Assembly (NCBI RefSeq): GCF_000745125.1
Contig: NZ_JQNF01000005.1
Coordinates: 372,001-436,000, forward strand
Source of the DNA: Carnobacterium jeotgali MS3
Lineage (GTDB): Bacteria; Bacillota; Bacilli; Lactobacillales; Carnobacteriaceae
Direction of reading: 5' to 3'
DNA length: 64,000 bases
Below are positions 18,177 to 27,333 of the stretch, piece by piece (positions within the stretch are counted from its first letter, which is position 1; each line of letters opens with the position of its first letter). A program made the translations under genes and the position numbers. Below the pieces are notes generated by a model, which searched no databases, had not been told where the DNA came from, and saw nothing but the letters and a program-made list of their open reading frames with translations.

Positions 18177-19856
18177 ATGAGCACAATCAAAATTATCCCA
18201 CTAGGCGGTGTACGCGAAAATGGAAAAAACATGTACGCGGTTGAGGTGGATGAAGACATATTTGTTTTAGACTGTGGATTAATGTATCCTGAAACAGAAT
18301 TACTAGGAATTGATGTAGTCATTCCTGACTTTAGTTATTTAGAAGAAAATAGAAACCGTGTTACTGGAGTATTTCTAACACACGGACACGAAGATGCGAT
18401 TGGAGCATTGCCTTATTTTCTTCAAAAATTTGATGTTCCGGTATTTGGAACTGAATTAACAATAGCTTTAGCAAAATTATTTGTTGAAAAAGATAGTCAA
18501 ACAAGTACATTTGATGATTACCATATCATTGATGAAAACACTGAAATTGAATTTGGAGATGTGATTGCTAGTTTCTTTAGAACAACTCATACCATTCCTG
18601 ATTCTGTTGGAATAGCGCTTAAAACAACTGAAGGAAGCATTGTTTACACCGGTGATTTCAAGTTTGATCAAAGTGCAAAACCAATGTACCAAAGTAATTT
18701 ATCTCGTATCGCTGATATTGGAAAAAGCAAAGTTTTAGCGTTATTAAGCGACTCAAGTGAAGCTGAAAGTCCAGTAGAAAACATAAGTGATTTAAAAGTA
18801 GCAGAAGAAGTATTGGATACATTCCAAAATGCTACTGGCCGAATCATTGTTGCAAGTGTTGCAAGCAATATCTTACGTATTCAACAAGTACTAGATGCTG
18901 CTCACAAATCACATAAGAAAATTTTTATTACTGGAAGCAACCTTGAAGAAATCGTTCAAATAGCAATAGAGTTAAATAAATTGCAGTTACCAAATGAAGA
19001 TTTAATTGTTCCTATAACAGATATTGAAAAATACACTGATCAAGAAATCGTTGTGTTAGAAACAGGAGCAACAGGCGAACCGATTAAAACATTGTCACGT
19101 ATGGCAAAAGGGAAGCACACTCAAGTAAACATAAAAGAGGGCGATTTAGTTTACATCGTAACAAGTCCTTCAACGGCAATGGAAGTAACCGTTGCTCAAA
19201 CAGAAAATATGATTTATCGTGCTGGAGGAACAGTTAAGCAAATTTCAGATAATTTGAAAGCTTCTGGACATGCTACTCCTAACGATTTAAAATTAATGAT
19301 CAACTTGATCAAGCCGACTTATTTTATTCCCGTACAAGGCGAATATCGTAAGCTTTCTGCTCACGCAGAACTTGCTCACGAAGTAGGAATGTCTTACAAA
19401 AACATTTTTATACCTGGTAAAGGTGACATCATGGAATACAAAAATGACCGCATGCACGTAGCAGGTCAAGTGACCGTGGGCAATACAATGGTTGATGGTA
19501 TTGGAATCGGTGATATTGGAAATATCGTTTTACGTGATCGTAAGTTGTTATCTGAAGACGGTATATTTGTAGCAGTAGTTACTATTAACCGCAGAAAGAG
19601 CAAAATTATCTCAGGTCCTGAAGTTATGACTAGAGGTTTCGTATACGTTAAAGAAAACACTGATTTAATCAATCAAAGTAATGAAATTATTCGAGAAGTA
19701 GTAGAAGAAAATTTAAACAGAAAAGAATTTGAATGGAGCCGTCTAAAACAAGAAATTAGAGATGCTTTAAACAAACATCTTTATGAACAAACACGTAGAC
19801 GTCCAGTAATTTTGCCAATTATTATGGAAACAAGTTCACGTAACCGCAAAAATTAA
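18177..19856 (+). CDS. rnjB: Ribonuclease J2-like protein
   Basis: 559 residues: beta-lactamase, beta-CASP and C-terminal domains of the RNase J family, which process and degrade RNA as 5'-3' exonuclease/endonuclease complexes. The metal motif reads HGHEDA (69-74) rather than HGHEDH, so the last histidine is replaced by alanine. RNase J2 paralogues are known for such a weakened site. The asd-dapA-rnjB order also matches the J2 locus of Bacillus. It probably pairs with an intact RNase J1 encoded elsewhere. Start ATG 18177 has GAGAGGTG upstream. Confidence 0.9.
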   Translation: MSTIKIIPLGGVRENGKNMYAVEVDEDIFVLDCGLMYPETELLGIDVVIPDFSYLEENRNRVTGVFLTHGHEDAIGALPYFLQKFDVPVFGTELTIALAKLFVEKDSQTSTFDDYHIIDENTEIEFGDVIASFFRTTHTIPDSVGIALKTTEGSIVYTGDFKFDQSAKPMYQSNLSRIADIGKSKVLALLSDSSEAESPVENISDLKVAEEVLDTFQNATGRIIVASVASNILRIQQVLDAAHKSHKKIFITGSNLEEIVQIAIELNKLQLPNEDLIVPITDIEKYTDQEIVVLETGATGEPIKTLSRMAKGKHTQVNIKEGDLVYIVTSPSTAMEVTVAQTENMIYRAGGTVKQISDNLKASGHATPNDLKLMINLIKPTYFIPVQGEYRKLSAHAELAHEVGMSYKNIFIPGKGDIMEYKNDRMHVAGQVTVGNTMVDGIGIGDIGNIVLRDRKLLSEDGIFVAVVTINRRKSKIISGPEVMTRGFVYVKENTDLINQSNEIIREVVEENLNRKEFEWSRLKQEIRDALNKHLYEQTRRRPVILPIIMETSSRNRKN

Positions 19857-19860
19857 GTAG

Positions 19861-19907
19861 AAAAAGAACTCTTATTGCCTCTAAAGGCGATAAGAGTTCT
19901 TTTTTCT
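19861..19907 (+). terminator. Terminator after rnjB
   Basis: AAGAACTCTTATTGCCT pairs with AGGCGATAAGAGTTCTT around a 4-base loop and runs into TTTTTT. One internal mismatch is seen. Confidence 0.92.
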
Positions 19908-19918
19908 TTAGCAATGGA

Positions 19919-19956
19919 CAAAAAAAGAGCAATCACAAAATGTGAATGCTCTTTAA
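19919..19956 (-). terminator. Terminator of the opuA operon
   Basis: Read on the minus strand, AAAGAGCATTCACA pairs with TGTGATTGCTCTTT (one mismatch) and is followed by seven Ts. It lies 17 bases after the opuAC stop. Confidence 0.85.
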
Positions 19957-19972
19957 CGTTATTAATAATAGA

Positions 19973-20869
19973 CTATTTTGCTACGCCTTCAGTCCATTCA
20001 GCAACACGTTCAGGATTTTCTTCAATCCACGTTTCTGCTGCAACTTCAGGATCTTCTCCTTCAGAAATCTCTAGCATAATGCTTTCCATTTCTTCAGTAG
20101 TCCAATTAAATTGGTCTAACACTTGGTTAGCTTCAGGCATATCTTCTTCAAGACCTTCACGAGCCATAGTATTGATTGTTTCTGCTTCTCCAAATGAACC
20201 TTCAGGATCTTCAAGATACTTCAAGTCATAAGTGGCAAACATCCAGTGTGGAGACCAACCAGTAATAACAATTTCTTCTTTGTTTTTAATAGCTTGACCT
20301 AATTCAACTGTCATTGCTCCAGATGAAGATGTTTCAAGTTTCCATTCACTCAAATTATCGTAATCCGTTAAGGCTGTTTCAGTTGCGGCAACAACGCCAG
20401 CACCTGGTTCAATACCTGTAATCGTCATTTTAGCTTCATCAGTAAGGTCATCCATAGAATTAACATCCATGTACTCAGGAACAACTAAACCAACTAAAGC
20501 ACCTTCTAAGTTAGGTCCTAAGTTAACCATTTGATTGCCGTATTCTTCAAACTGAGAACCGTGTGTTGCGGGTAACCATGCAGCTACCATAGCATCAGCG
20601 TCACCGCTAGCTACAGCTTGCCACATTACAGCGTTATCTAAAGGTGTTAACTTTACGTCATAACCTAAGTCTTCTAGAACTTTACCGATAACATTAGTAG
20701 AAGCGACTTCAGTATCCCATTCTACATATGCTAGTTCAATTTCTTTTCCTTGTCCAACAGAAGAAGCTTGATCCTCTGTTGATGTTTTTTCTGTTGAGCA
20801 GCCTGCTGCAACTAATGATAATCCTAAGCCTGCTGTAAGACCTAAATGTTTCCAGTTAAATTTTTTCAT
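19973..20869 (-). CDS. opuAC: Glycine betaine ABC transporter substrate-binding lipoprotein
   Basis: 298 residues. The N-terminus is a lipoprotein signal ending in LVAAGC, so the mature protein is lipid-linked outside the membrane. It captures glycine betaine, or a related quaternary ammonium solute, for import by OpuAA/OpuAB. The mature part has the OpuAC-type fold, including the WQAVASGDADAMVAAWLP stretch with cage-forming tryptophans. It is encoded as a separate protein rather than fused to the permease, as in Bacillus and unlike Lactococcus. It is last in the opuA operon. Confidence 0.92.
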   Translation of the reverse strand: MKKFNWKHLGLTAGLGLSLVAAGCSTEKTSTEDQASSVGQGKEIELAYVEWDTEVASTNVIGKVLEDLGYDVKLTPLDNAVMWQAVASGDADAMVAAWLPATHGSQFEEYGNQMVNLGPNLEGALVGLVVPEYMDVNSMDDLTDEAKMTITGIEPGAGVVAATETALTDYDNLSEWKLETSSSGAMTVELGQAIKNKEEIVITGWSPHWMFATYDLKYLEDPEGSFGEAETINTMAREGLEEDMPEANQVLDQFNWTTEEMESIMLEISEGEDPEVAAETWIEENPERVAEWTEGVAK

Positions 20870-20934
20870 AACGGGTAAATCTCTCCTTTATAATTAATTC
20901 TTTAAATAAACGGTCTTTAGTAGTCTAAAACGTA

Positions 20935-21780
20935 TTACTTTTTATTTAGTTTTTGTGTCAAACGGTCAATAATGATAGCTAGAACAACTAAGCCTAAACC
21001 AGATACAAATCCTGTTCCGACTTGAGCACGTTGCAAGGATGATAAGACTTCTCTACCAAGACCTGGAGCGCCAATCATTGAAGCGATAACGACCATTGAT
21101 AAAGCTAACATAACAGTCTGATTGATTCCAGCCATAATAGTTGATTTTGCTAAAGGCAATTCGACTTTAAATAATTTTTGAGCACCAGTGCTCCCAAAAG
21201 ATTCAGCAGCTTCAACTAATTCATCCGAAACTTGTCTGATTCCAAGGTTAGTAAAACGAACAGTTGGTGGAATAGCGAATATTAGAGAAGCGAATACCCC
21301 AGGAACCATACCAATCCCAAAGAAAGCAACGGCTGGAATGAGATAAACAAACGCAGGCATTGTTTGCATGAAATCAAGAACAGGAGCAATAATCGTATTT
21401 GCTACTTTATTTTTAGCCATCAAGATTCCAAACGGAACTCCGATGATAACTGACAATAAACTGGCAACTAAGACTAAGGTCAACGTGTTCATTAAATCTG
21501 ACCAAAGACCTTGGTTATAAATAAACCAAAGACCTACGATTGAAAATGCTGCTAGCCCGAATTTCTTTCTTGAAGCAATAAAGGCAATTACAGCAACAAT
21601 CAAAATAAACAATAGGGGTGGAACCAGTAATAAAGTTTCTGTTACAAATTCCATAGCTATTTCAGAATATTTTTGAATGGGATCAAACAAAAAGGCAAAT
21701 GTATCTGTTAACCAACTTGTAAAGTTTTCAACCCCATCTGCTACAGGTAATTTTGGAATTGCATCTAATAAACTAGACAT
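20935..21780 (-). CDS. opuAB: Glycine betaine ABC transporter permease
   Basis: 281 residues from the ATG at 21780. This start overlaps the opuAA stop by 8 bases and has GTGAGG nine bases before it; an in-frame ATG at 21807 lies deeper inside opuAA. It is an integral membrane permease with about seven helices and a typical binding-protein-dependent transport loop ([20 protein letters not shown]) that contacts the ATPase. It imports glycine betaine with OpuAA and OpuAC. Overlap with opuAA suggests translational coupling. Confidence 0.92.
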   Translation of the reverse strand: MSSLLDAIPKLPVADGVENFTSWLTDTFAFLFDPIQKYSEIAMEFVTETLLLVPPLLFILIVAVIAFIASRKKFGLAAFSIVGLWFIYNQGLWSDLMNTLTLVLVASLLSVIIGVPFGILMAKNKVANTIIAPVLDFMQTMPAFVYLIPAVAFFGIGMVPGVFASLIFAIPPTVRFTNLGIRQVSDELVEAAESFGSTGAQKLFKVELPLAKSTIMAGINQTVMLALSMVVIASMIGAPGLGREVLSSLQRAQVGTGFVSGLGLVVLAIIIDRLTQKLNKK

Positions 21781-22969
21781 TTTCAAGAACCTCACTTTCT
21801 CCTGCAAGAGCAGCTATTACAGCACCTCTTACAATAATACCAACTAATTTCCCTTCATCGACAACTGCTACTGGAGTAGTTGAGTCATGGATAACTGAAA
21901 AAATGTCATTCATCGAAGTCGTTCTAGTAACAGTTGGAATATCACTTTTAACGATGCTTTCAATTGATTGAATATTTTTCTTGCGAGCATCCGAAGCATC
22001 TTCAGCAGTGATGTAACCTAAAAGATTGCGTTGGCCATCTACGACCAACATACTAGATATTCCTTCATTACGCATTTGCTCTAAGGCAAAGCGAGGTCCG
22101 TGATTTTTAATGTTTAATGTTTCAGGACGTTGCATGATATTCTCGGCTGTTAACACCTTAGAACGATCAACATCTTCAACAAATTTTTCAACATAATCAT
22201 TTGCAGGATGAGTGAGTATTTCTTCAGGTGAGCCGATTTGTACAATTGAGCCATCTTTCATTAAGGCAATTTTGTCACCGATTCTTAAAGCTTCATTTAA
22301 ATCATGTGTAATAAAAATGATCGTTTTTTTAACATTGGATTGAAGTTCTATTAGTTCATCTTGCATTTCACGACGAATTAAAGGATCTAATGCAGAGAAA
22401 GCTTCATCCATTAATAAAATTTCAGGGTCATTAGCTAGAGCACGTGCTAATCCAACTCTTTGCTGCATTCCGCCAGATAGTTGATTAGGGTATTGATCTT
22501 TGTAGTCGCCTAAACCAGCATTATCTAAAGCTTTTTGAGCCTTTTTTTGTCTTTCAGCTTTATCCATGCCTTGAATTTCTAATCCGTATTCGGTGTTTTC
22601 TAAAATAGTTCGATGAGGAAAGAGACCAAAGTTTTGGAAAACCATACTTAATTTCTCTCTTCTGACTTGACGTAAAGCTTTTTTATCCATCGTTGATAAA
22701 TTTTCGCCATCGATAAAAATATTTCCTTTAGTTGGGTCAATTAGGCGATTAAACATACGAACAAGTGTTGATTTTCCACTACCGGATAAGCCCATGATAA
22801 CGAAAATTTCACCCTCTTCAACGGTAAAACTAACATCATTAACACCAACTGTGACCCCTGTTTCTTTGAGGATTTCTTGCTTAGATTTTTTTTGTTCTAA
22901 CAATTCTAAGGCTTGTGTTGTCTTTTTACCAAAAACCTTTGTTACATGTTCAATAGTTATCTTTGACAA
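21773..22969 (-). CDS. opuAA: Glycine betaine ABC transporter ATPase with tandem CBS domains
   Basis: 398 residues from TTG at 22969 with AAGGAG nine bases upstream; codons further upstream are unlikely. Walker A is GLSGSGKST, the ABC signature is LSGGMQQR and Walker B is [12 protein letters not shown]. Two CBS domains fill the last 120 residues. In OpuA of Lactococcus the CBS pair senses ionic strength and binds cyclic di-AMP, so similar gating is expected here. It is first in the opuA operon; no clear promoter is seen upstream. Confidence 0.93.
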   Translation of the reverse strand: MSKITIEHVTKVFGKKTTQALELLEQKKSKQEILKETGVTVGVNDVSFTVEEGEIFVIMGLSGSGKSTLVRMFNRLIDPTKGNIFIDGENLSTMDKKALRQVRREKLSMVFQNFGLFPHRTILENTEYGLEIQGMDKAERQKKAQKALDNAGLGDYKDQYPNQLSGGMQQRVGLARALANDPEILLMDEAFSALDPLIRREMQDELIELQSNVKKTIIFITHDLNEALRIGDKIALMKDGSIVQIGSPEEILTHPANDYVEKFVEDVDRSKVLTAENIMQRPETLNIKNHGPRFALEQMRNEGISSMLVVDGQRNLLGYITAEDASDARKKNIQSIESIVKSDIPTVTRTTSMNDIFSVIHDSTTPVAVVDEGKLVGIIVRGAVIAALAGESEVLENV

Positions 22970-23418
22970 AATAACAGCTCCTTTTCTTTTCTTTTTATTT
23001 ATGAGTGTCAACTAGTAAATCAAAAATGATTAAGAGAGAATCCAAACATAAATTGACTAGCAAACCATCCTGTGAGGCGGTTTATTTCAAATTTTTTCCC
23101 CTGAAAAAAACGACAACTATTCACAAAAAAAAATAGTTCCAAATGACACGCAATAATTAGTGTAACATGAATAGATAAAAATGAAAAACCAAACCATTTT
23201 CAAAAATAAGCTTTAAGACCTTTATTTTGCCTTAATAACAGACCTTAGAGGAGGGACGAAAAAAAAGAAAAAACTTTTTTTTGAGGTTGTTTTTCTTCTT
23301 TTATAGTGAAATTCTCCAAAAAAAAACAGGCATAATTTAGACATAAAACTTGTGGTTTTTTAGTCTGATTGTTAGACTTATTTAAGTAGTCTAATGGGTA
23401 AAAAGAGGTGAATGTTCG
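22970..23418. other. 449-base non-coding spacer between opuAA and the HD-domain gene
   Basis: Very AT-rich, with poly-A and poly-T tracts at 23123-23133 and 23261-23300. I see no gene. It holds small inverted repeats (AAACC/GGTTT near 23062-23083, AACTATT/AATAGTT near 23115-23137). A weak promoter candidate for the HD gene is TTGTGG at 23350 with TAGACT at 23373. I could not find a convincing minus-strand promoter for opuA. Confidence 0.5.
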
Positions 23419-24084
23419 ATGCTAACAAAAATGCAGAAAATAATCATAAAAGAGACAGAAGAATATGTTTATCAATTATTAAAAGATGATCCTAGTGGTC
23501 ACGATTGGTGGCATATCCAGCGTGTTAGAAACTTAGCCAAAAATATCGCAGAAAAGGAGCAAGGAACGATTGATCTTTTTGTTTGTGAAATGGCGGCTTT
23601 GTTGCATGACGTAGCGGATGGCAAACTAAATAAAACAGAAGCTGAAGGCGAAAAAAAAGTTAGAAATTGGCTTTCACGCTATTCATTGACTGGAAAAGAA
23701 AAGGAAGAGATTTTGAAAATTATTCTTCATATGTCTTACAAAGGTGGAACCAATAAAGTAGTATTGTCTTCTATAGAAGGCAAAATTGTTCAGGATGCAG
23801 ATCGCTTAGATGCAATTGGTGCGATTGGAATTGCACGAACAATGGCTTACTCGGGTTCAAAAAATCGTCTGATCCATGATCCAGCTAAAGTAGCGCGGGA
23901 AAATCTTACAATAGAAGAATATCGTTCAGGGGAAGATACTGCGATTATGCATTTCTATGAAAAATTGTTAAAATTAAAAGAGGGTATGAATACAACTATT
24001 GGAAAACAATTAGCGGAAAAAAGACACGCTTATATGGAAAATTACTTAACTGAATTTTACGCTGAATGGGATGGGGAAAGATAA
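23419..24084 (+). CDS. HD-domain phosphohydrolase (YpgQ/YedJ-type)
   Basis: 221 residues, start ATG 23419 with AAAGAGGTG. The metal-binding HD signature is His32 (HDWWHIQRV), His63-Asp64 (LLHDVAD) and a later Asp in IVQDADRLDAIG. This pattern matches the YpgQ/YedJ branch of HD hydrolases. B. subtilis YpgQ hydrolyses nucleoside triphosphates to monophosphates, but the cellular substrate here is unknown. An acetyltransferase gene follows after 56 bases. Confidence 0.85.
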   Translation: MLTKMQKIIIKETEEYVYQLLKDDPSGHDWWHIQRVRNLAKNIAEKEQGTIDLFVCEMAALLHDVADGKLNKTEAEGEKKVRNWLSRYSLTGKEKEEILKIILHMSYKGGTNKVVLSSIEGKIVQDADRLDAIGAIGIARTMAYSGSKNRLIHDPAKVARENLTIEEYRSGEDTAIMHFYEKLLKLKEGMNTTIGKQLAEKRHAYMENYLTEFYAEWDGER

Positions 24085-24140
24085 GAGTTGGATGAAAAGA
24101 TTAATCTGATTTGAAATCATGCGTTATAGGAGGTAAATTT

Positions 24141-24626
24141 ATGGATGGAGCAGAAGAACTGATATTGGTTGAAGCAACTGTAGGCGATATTTATAGAATA
24201 GAGAATTATGGCATAGAAGAAAATTCATATACAGTTGCGCCCATGGACGGGATGACTGAAAGTTTGCATGAATATGAAAAACACCCAATTTTAATGTTAT
24301 ACGAAGATAAAATGGTTGGTTTTTTTATCCTTCAAACTGGAGAATCTATTCTACGATATACGTCAAATCCTCAAGCAATATTATTGAAAGCCCATTCAGT
24401 TGATAAGCGTTATCAGCAACAAGGCTATGGGAAACTAGCAATGGAAAAATTGCCTGAATTTATAAAAGAACATTTTCCTTCTATTAATGAGATTATTTTA
24501 TTGATTGATTATGATAATATTAGTGGTCAAATGATGTATTTAAAATCAGGCTTTAAAGATACCACAAATAAAGTGAAAGAATTAGACGGATATAAATTTA
24601 TCTATTCTAAATCTTTAACTAGCTAA
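24141..24626 (+). CDS. GNAT-family N-acetyltransferase
   Basis: 161 residues from ATG 24141 behind TAGGAGG; the open frame continues upstream but lacks a good site. The acetyl-CoA-binding motif is HSVDKRYQQQGYGKLA (the RxxGxG-type loop). The last third matches the GNAT fold (IDYDNISGQMMYLKSGF). It probably acetylates a small molecule or a protein N-terminus; the substrate cannot be inferred. It lies between the HD gene and the TPP riboswitch. Confidence 0.85.
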   Translation: MDGAEELILVEATVGDIYRIENYGIEENSYTVAPMDGMTESLHEYEKHPILMLYEDKMVGFFILQTGESILRYTSNPQAILLKAHSVDKRYQQQGYGKLAMEKLPEFIKEHFPSINEIILLIDYDNISGQMMYLKSGFKDTTNKVKELDGYKFIYSKSLTS

Positions 24627-24651
24627 ATAAACAATGAAAAGAGTAAGAAGA

Positions 24652-24680
24652 TTGACAATGTTTTGTAATCACCGTATTAT
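24652..24680 (+). promoter_or_regulatory. Promoter of the thiT riboswitch transcript
   Basis: TTGACA (24652-24657), 17 bases, TATTAT (24675-24680), about 30 bases upstream of the TPP aptamer. Confidence 0.88.
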
Positions 24681-24711
24681 AAGACATGTAAGAAAAAATT
24701 GAATGAACAAC

Positions 24712-24804
24712 CATCACAAAGGGGTGCTGTTAAAAGCTGAGATTGAATCCATTGATTCTAACCCTTGGAACCTGTTCGTTAGTACGAGCGTAGGGATTGT
24801 GACG
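24712..24804 (+). promoter_or_regulatory. TPP riboswitch (thi-box) controlling thiT
   Basis: All hallmark segments are present in order: P1 arms TCACAA/TTGTGA, GGGGTGC, GCTGAGA, ACCCTTGGAACCTG, and GCGTAGGGA. It senses thiamine pyrophosphate. It is followed by a terminator hairpin and then thiT, so ligand binding should favour termination and shut off thiamine uptake. Confidence 0.97.
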
Positions 24805-24836
24805 GGGACGAACTATTATTCTTTAACATGATAATT

Positions 24837-24892
24837 CGAGCTCCTCCTTTGATGTGTGGCACTGTTCAACACATTGAAGGAGGAGCTTTTTT
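24837..24892 (+). terminator. Riboswitch expression-platform terminator overlapping the thiT ribosome-binding site
   Basis: GCTCCTCCTT pairs with AAGGAGGAGC and ATGTGT with ACACAT in a long hairpin followed by seven Ts. The 3' arm contains the AAGGAGG used for thiT translation, and the TTG start codon falls at the end of the T tract. The hairpin could therefore block both transcription and ribosome binding. Confidence 0.93.
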
Positions 24893-25461
24893 TGAATAAT
24901 AATCGCTTACGCGTTTGGCTAGAAGGGACACTTTTTGCCGCTTTAGCTATTGTATTGTCTTTGATTCCAACCAATATTGGAACAGGTTTTACCATCTCTT
25001 TAGGTATGATTCCGCTAATGCTTTTTGCTTTTAGACAGGGCATTGTAGCAGCGACAGCAGCGGGTTTTTTATGGGGAGTATTGCATTTTTTACTGGGAAT
25101 TGCGAGCATCTTACACCCCTTGCAAGGTTTTATAGAATATTTTGTGGCATTTGCATTTGTTGGTTTTGCGGGCGTTGTTATGAAACCCTTGCAGGCAGCT
25201 TTTAAAGAAAACAATAGAGTGAAGCAGTATCAATACATCATAATAGGAACAATAGTTGGGACAATTGCTCGGTTTTTCTGGCATTTTATTGCAGGTTACT
25301 ACTTTTGGGGGAGCTACGCACCAGAAGGTATGAACCCGGTATGGTATTCTTTTATTGCGAATGGTGGAAGTGCATTAGCAACGGGAATCGTTACAAGTAT
25401 AGTGCTAGGTGTCATAGCCAAAACGACTCCGACATTGTTTACGACAAATTATAAAAAATAG
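24892..25461 (+). CDS. thiT: Thiamine ECF transporter substrate-binding component
   Basis: 189 residues from TTG 24892, eight bases after GGAGG. It is a six-helix S-component that binds thiamine with very high affinity and works with the shared EcfAA'T energising module encoded elsewhere. Its length and hydrophobic profile match ThiT (about 180 residues). Conserved aromatic residues appear in GFLWGVLHF and FWGSYAPEGMNP. The TPP riboswitch upstream confirms the assignment. It supplies thiamine for ThiN at 53.8 kb. Confidence 0.93.
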   Translation: MNNNRLRVWLEGTLFAALAIVLSLIPTNIGTGFTISLGMIPLMLFAFRQGIVAATAAGFLWGVLHFLLGIASILHPLQGFIEYFVAFAFVGFAGVVMKPLQAAFKENNRVKQYQYIIIGTIVGTIARFFWHFIAGYYFWGSYAPEGMNPVWYSFIANGGSALATGIVTSIVLGVIAKTTPTLFTTNYKK

Positions 25462-25540
25462 TATTAGAAGTAGTTATAGCTTTTGTTTATGAGTAATAAT
25501 TACCAAAAAAGGCTAACACAGAACCGACTAAAATAAACGA

Positions 25541-25574
25541 AAAGAGATTAGATGTTTGTCTAATCTCTTTTTTT
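25541..25574 (+). terminator. Terminator after thiT
   Basis: AAAGAGATTAGA pairs with TCTAATCTCTTT, then a run of Ts follows. The hairpin is about 80 bases past the thiT stop. Confidence 0.9.
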
Positions 25575-25670
25575 GACAAATTATTTCTAATAAACGGTTA
25601 GTTTCTAGTAGCTAAAAAAAAAATAGCATAGTAAGATTAGACCATAACAAAGTTGGAGAGGAATAAATCG

Positions 25671-27122
25671 ATGAATATACTTATTTACATACTTTTGGGA
25701 GCTTATTTTTTGAATACCATTCTTTCCATTATTACCGTATTTCGTGAAAAACGCGATATTGCAGCTACTTGGGCATGGTTGCTCGTATTAATTCTTTTAC
25801 CAGGTATAGGCTTTATTTTTTATTTGTTTATTGGGAAAAAAATGAATCGTGAAAAAATATTCGATATTAAGTCCCAAGAAAATATCGGAATGCCAGAGCT
25901 CGTTCAAGCTCAAAAAGAAATGTTGGCTGATGATGAAGGGTTATTATCAGATAAACAAGCTACAGAAAATGCAAAAGAAATGGCTAGTTTATTTTTAGAA
26001 AGTGATGAATCTATTTTAACAAAAGGCAATAAGGTTGAGTTATTTACGGATGGTGAAAAAAAATTCGATTCTTTAATAGAAGATATTTCTAAAGCGGAAC
26101 ACCATATCCATATGATTTATTATATTATCCATAATGATAAAATAGGAAAACGAGTGCTTAACGCATTAGAAGAACGGGCAGCTGCTGGGGTTGATGTCTT
26201 AGTGATATATGATGCGCTAGGTTCCAGGTCATTAAAACCTAGTTTCTTCAAAAAGTTAGAAAAATTAGGTGGGAAAGCAGAACCTTTCTTTGGATCGAAA
26301 TTTCCTATTATTAATTTACGTTTTAACTATCGTAATCACCGTAAAATTGTAATTATTGACGGGAAAATTGGCTATACTGGTGGGTTTAATGTAGGAGACG
26401 AATACTTAGGAGAATACAAAAAATTTGGCTATTGGAGAGATACCCATTTAAAAATTCAAGGAAATGCAGTCCTTGCTTTGCAAAGTCGCTTTTTGATGGA
26501 TTGGAATGCAGCAGTACCTAAACACAAATTAGAATATGAAGAAAATTATTTCCCATTGATTGATAAAGCAGGCCATTCTAATATTCAAATTGTATCAAGT
26601 GGACCTGACTCAGACCTTGAACAAATAAAAAAAGGGTATATCAAGATGATTAGTATGGCAAAAGAATCTGTTTTTATTCAAACACCTTATTTTGTTCCAG
26701 ATGATTCTGTTTTGGAATCAATCCAGATTGCTGTAATGTCAGGTATAGATGTTAAAATCATGATACCGAATAAACCCGATCATCCTTTTATCTACCGTGC
26801 AACTATGTACTACGCAGCAGCTATGGTAGCTGTTGGAGCAGAAGTTTATATTTACGATAATGGGTTTTTACATGCTAAAACAGTTGTTGTTGATGGAACC
26901 ATATGTTCAATAGGTACCGCTAATTTTGATATTAGAAGTTTTAAACTGAATTTTGAAGTAAATACATTTATTTATGATCACAAAATCGCGCAACAACAAC
27001 AACAATTTTTCTATGAAGATATGGAGAAAAGTTATCAATTAACGCAAGAAATATTAGATAATCAGTCTAAATGGTTAAAATTCAAACAAACATTTTCACG
27101 ATTATTTTCCCCTATATTGTAG
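25671..27122 (+). CDS. cls: Cardiolipin synthase
   Basis: 483 residues from ATG 25671, 12 bases after GGAGAGG. It joins two phosphatidylglycerols into cardiolipin at the membrane. Two N-terminal transmembrane helices (about 2-24 and 33-54) are followed by two phospholipase D domains. The HKD motifs are His223-Lys225-Asp230 (NHRKIVIIDG) and His401-Lys403-Asp408 (LHAKTVVVDG). Length and layout are standard. It is monocistronic, flanked by terminators. Cardiolipin content often rises with salt, which fits the osmolyte importer next door. Confidence 0.95.
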   Translation: MNILIYILLGAYFLNTILSIITVFREKRDIAATWAWLLVLILLPGIGFIFYLFIGKKMNREKIFDIKSQENIGMPELVQAQKEMLADDEGLLSDKQATENAKEMASLFLESDESILTKGNKVELFTDGEKKFDSLIEDISKAEHHIHMIYYIIHNDKIGKRVLNALEERAAAGVDVLVIYDALGSRSLKPSFFKKLEKLGGKAEPFFGSKFPIINLRFNYRNHRKIVIIDGKIGYTGGFNVGDEYLGEYKKFGYWRDTHLKIQGNAVLALQSRFLMDWNAAVPKHKLEYEENYFPLIDKAGHSNIQIVSSGPDSDLEQIKKGYIKMISMAKESVFIQTPYFVPDDSVLESIQIAVMSGIDVKIMIPNKPDHPFIYRATMYYAAAMVAVGAEVYIYDNGFLHAKTVVVDGTICSIGTANFDIRSFKLNFEVNTFIYDHKIAQQQQQFFYEDMEKSYQLTQEILDNQSKWLKFKQTFSRLFSPIL

Positions 27123-27180
27123 AAATCTAATAAAAATGAACAAAGCATAAAGTGGCATTTTTATTAAAAAATCTGATTTA

Positions 27181-27227
27181 AGAGAGACTAGAGCAGCTAT
27201 AAGTTGCTGTAGTCTCTCTTTTTTTAT
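27181..27227 (+). terminator. Terminator after cls
   Basis: AGAGAGACTA and CAGC pair with GTTG and TAGTCTCTCT in a slightly bulged hairpin followed by TTTTTTT. Confidence 0.88.
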
Positions 27228-27257
27228 GAGGAGATCTTAATCTAAAAATCGTCATGT

Positions 27258-27286
27258 TTGAATAGCTGTCGGATGTTTGAGATAAT
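27258..27286 (+). promoter_or_regulatory. Promoter of the opuC operon
   Basis: TTGAAT (27258-27263), 17 bases, GATAAT (27281-27286), about 48 bases before opuCA. Confidence 0.7.
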
Positions 27287-27333
27287 AAAATTACTTATGG
27301 TCAAAAAAGAAACTATATAATGAGGTGAATGGT

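Noticed and set aside
19875-20231. 118-codon plus-strand frame opposite opuAC
   Set aside because: Its start lies in the rnjB terminator, it has no ribosome-binding site, and it is a shadow of the well-supported opuAC.
23115-23137. AACTATT/AATAGTT inverted repeat with an A-rich loop, considered as a terminator
   Set aside because: No gene ends nearby on either strand; the opuA and HD genes both point away from it.
24816-25214. 132-codon minus-strand frame opposite the riboswitch and thiT
   Set aside because: It lies antisense to a clear riboswitch, terminator and membrane protein gene, and its product resembles no family.
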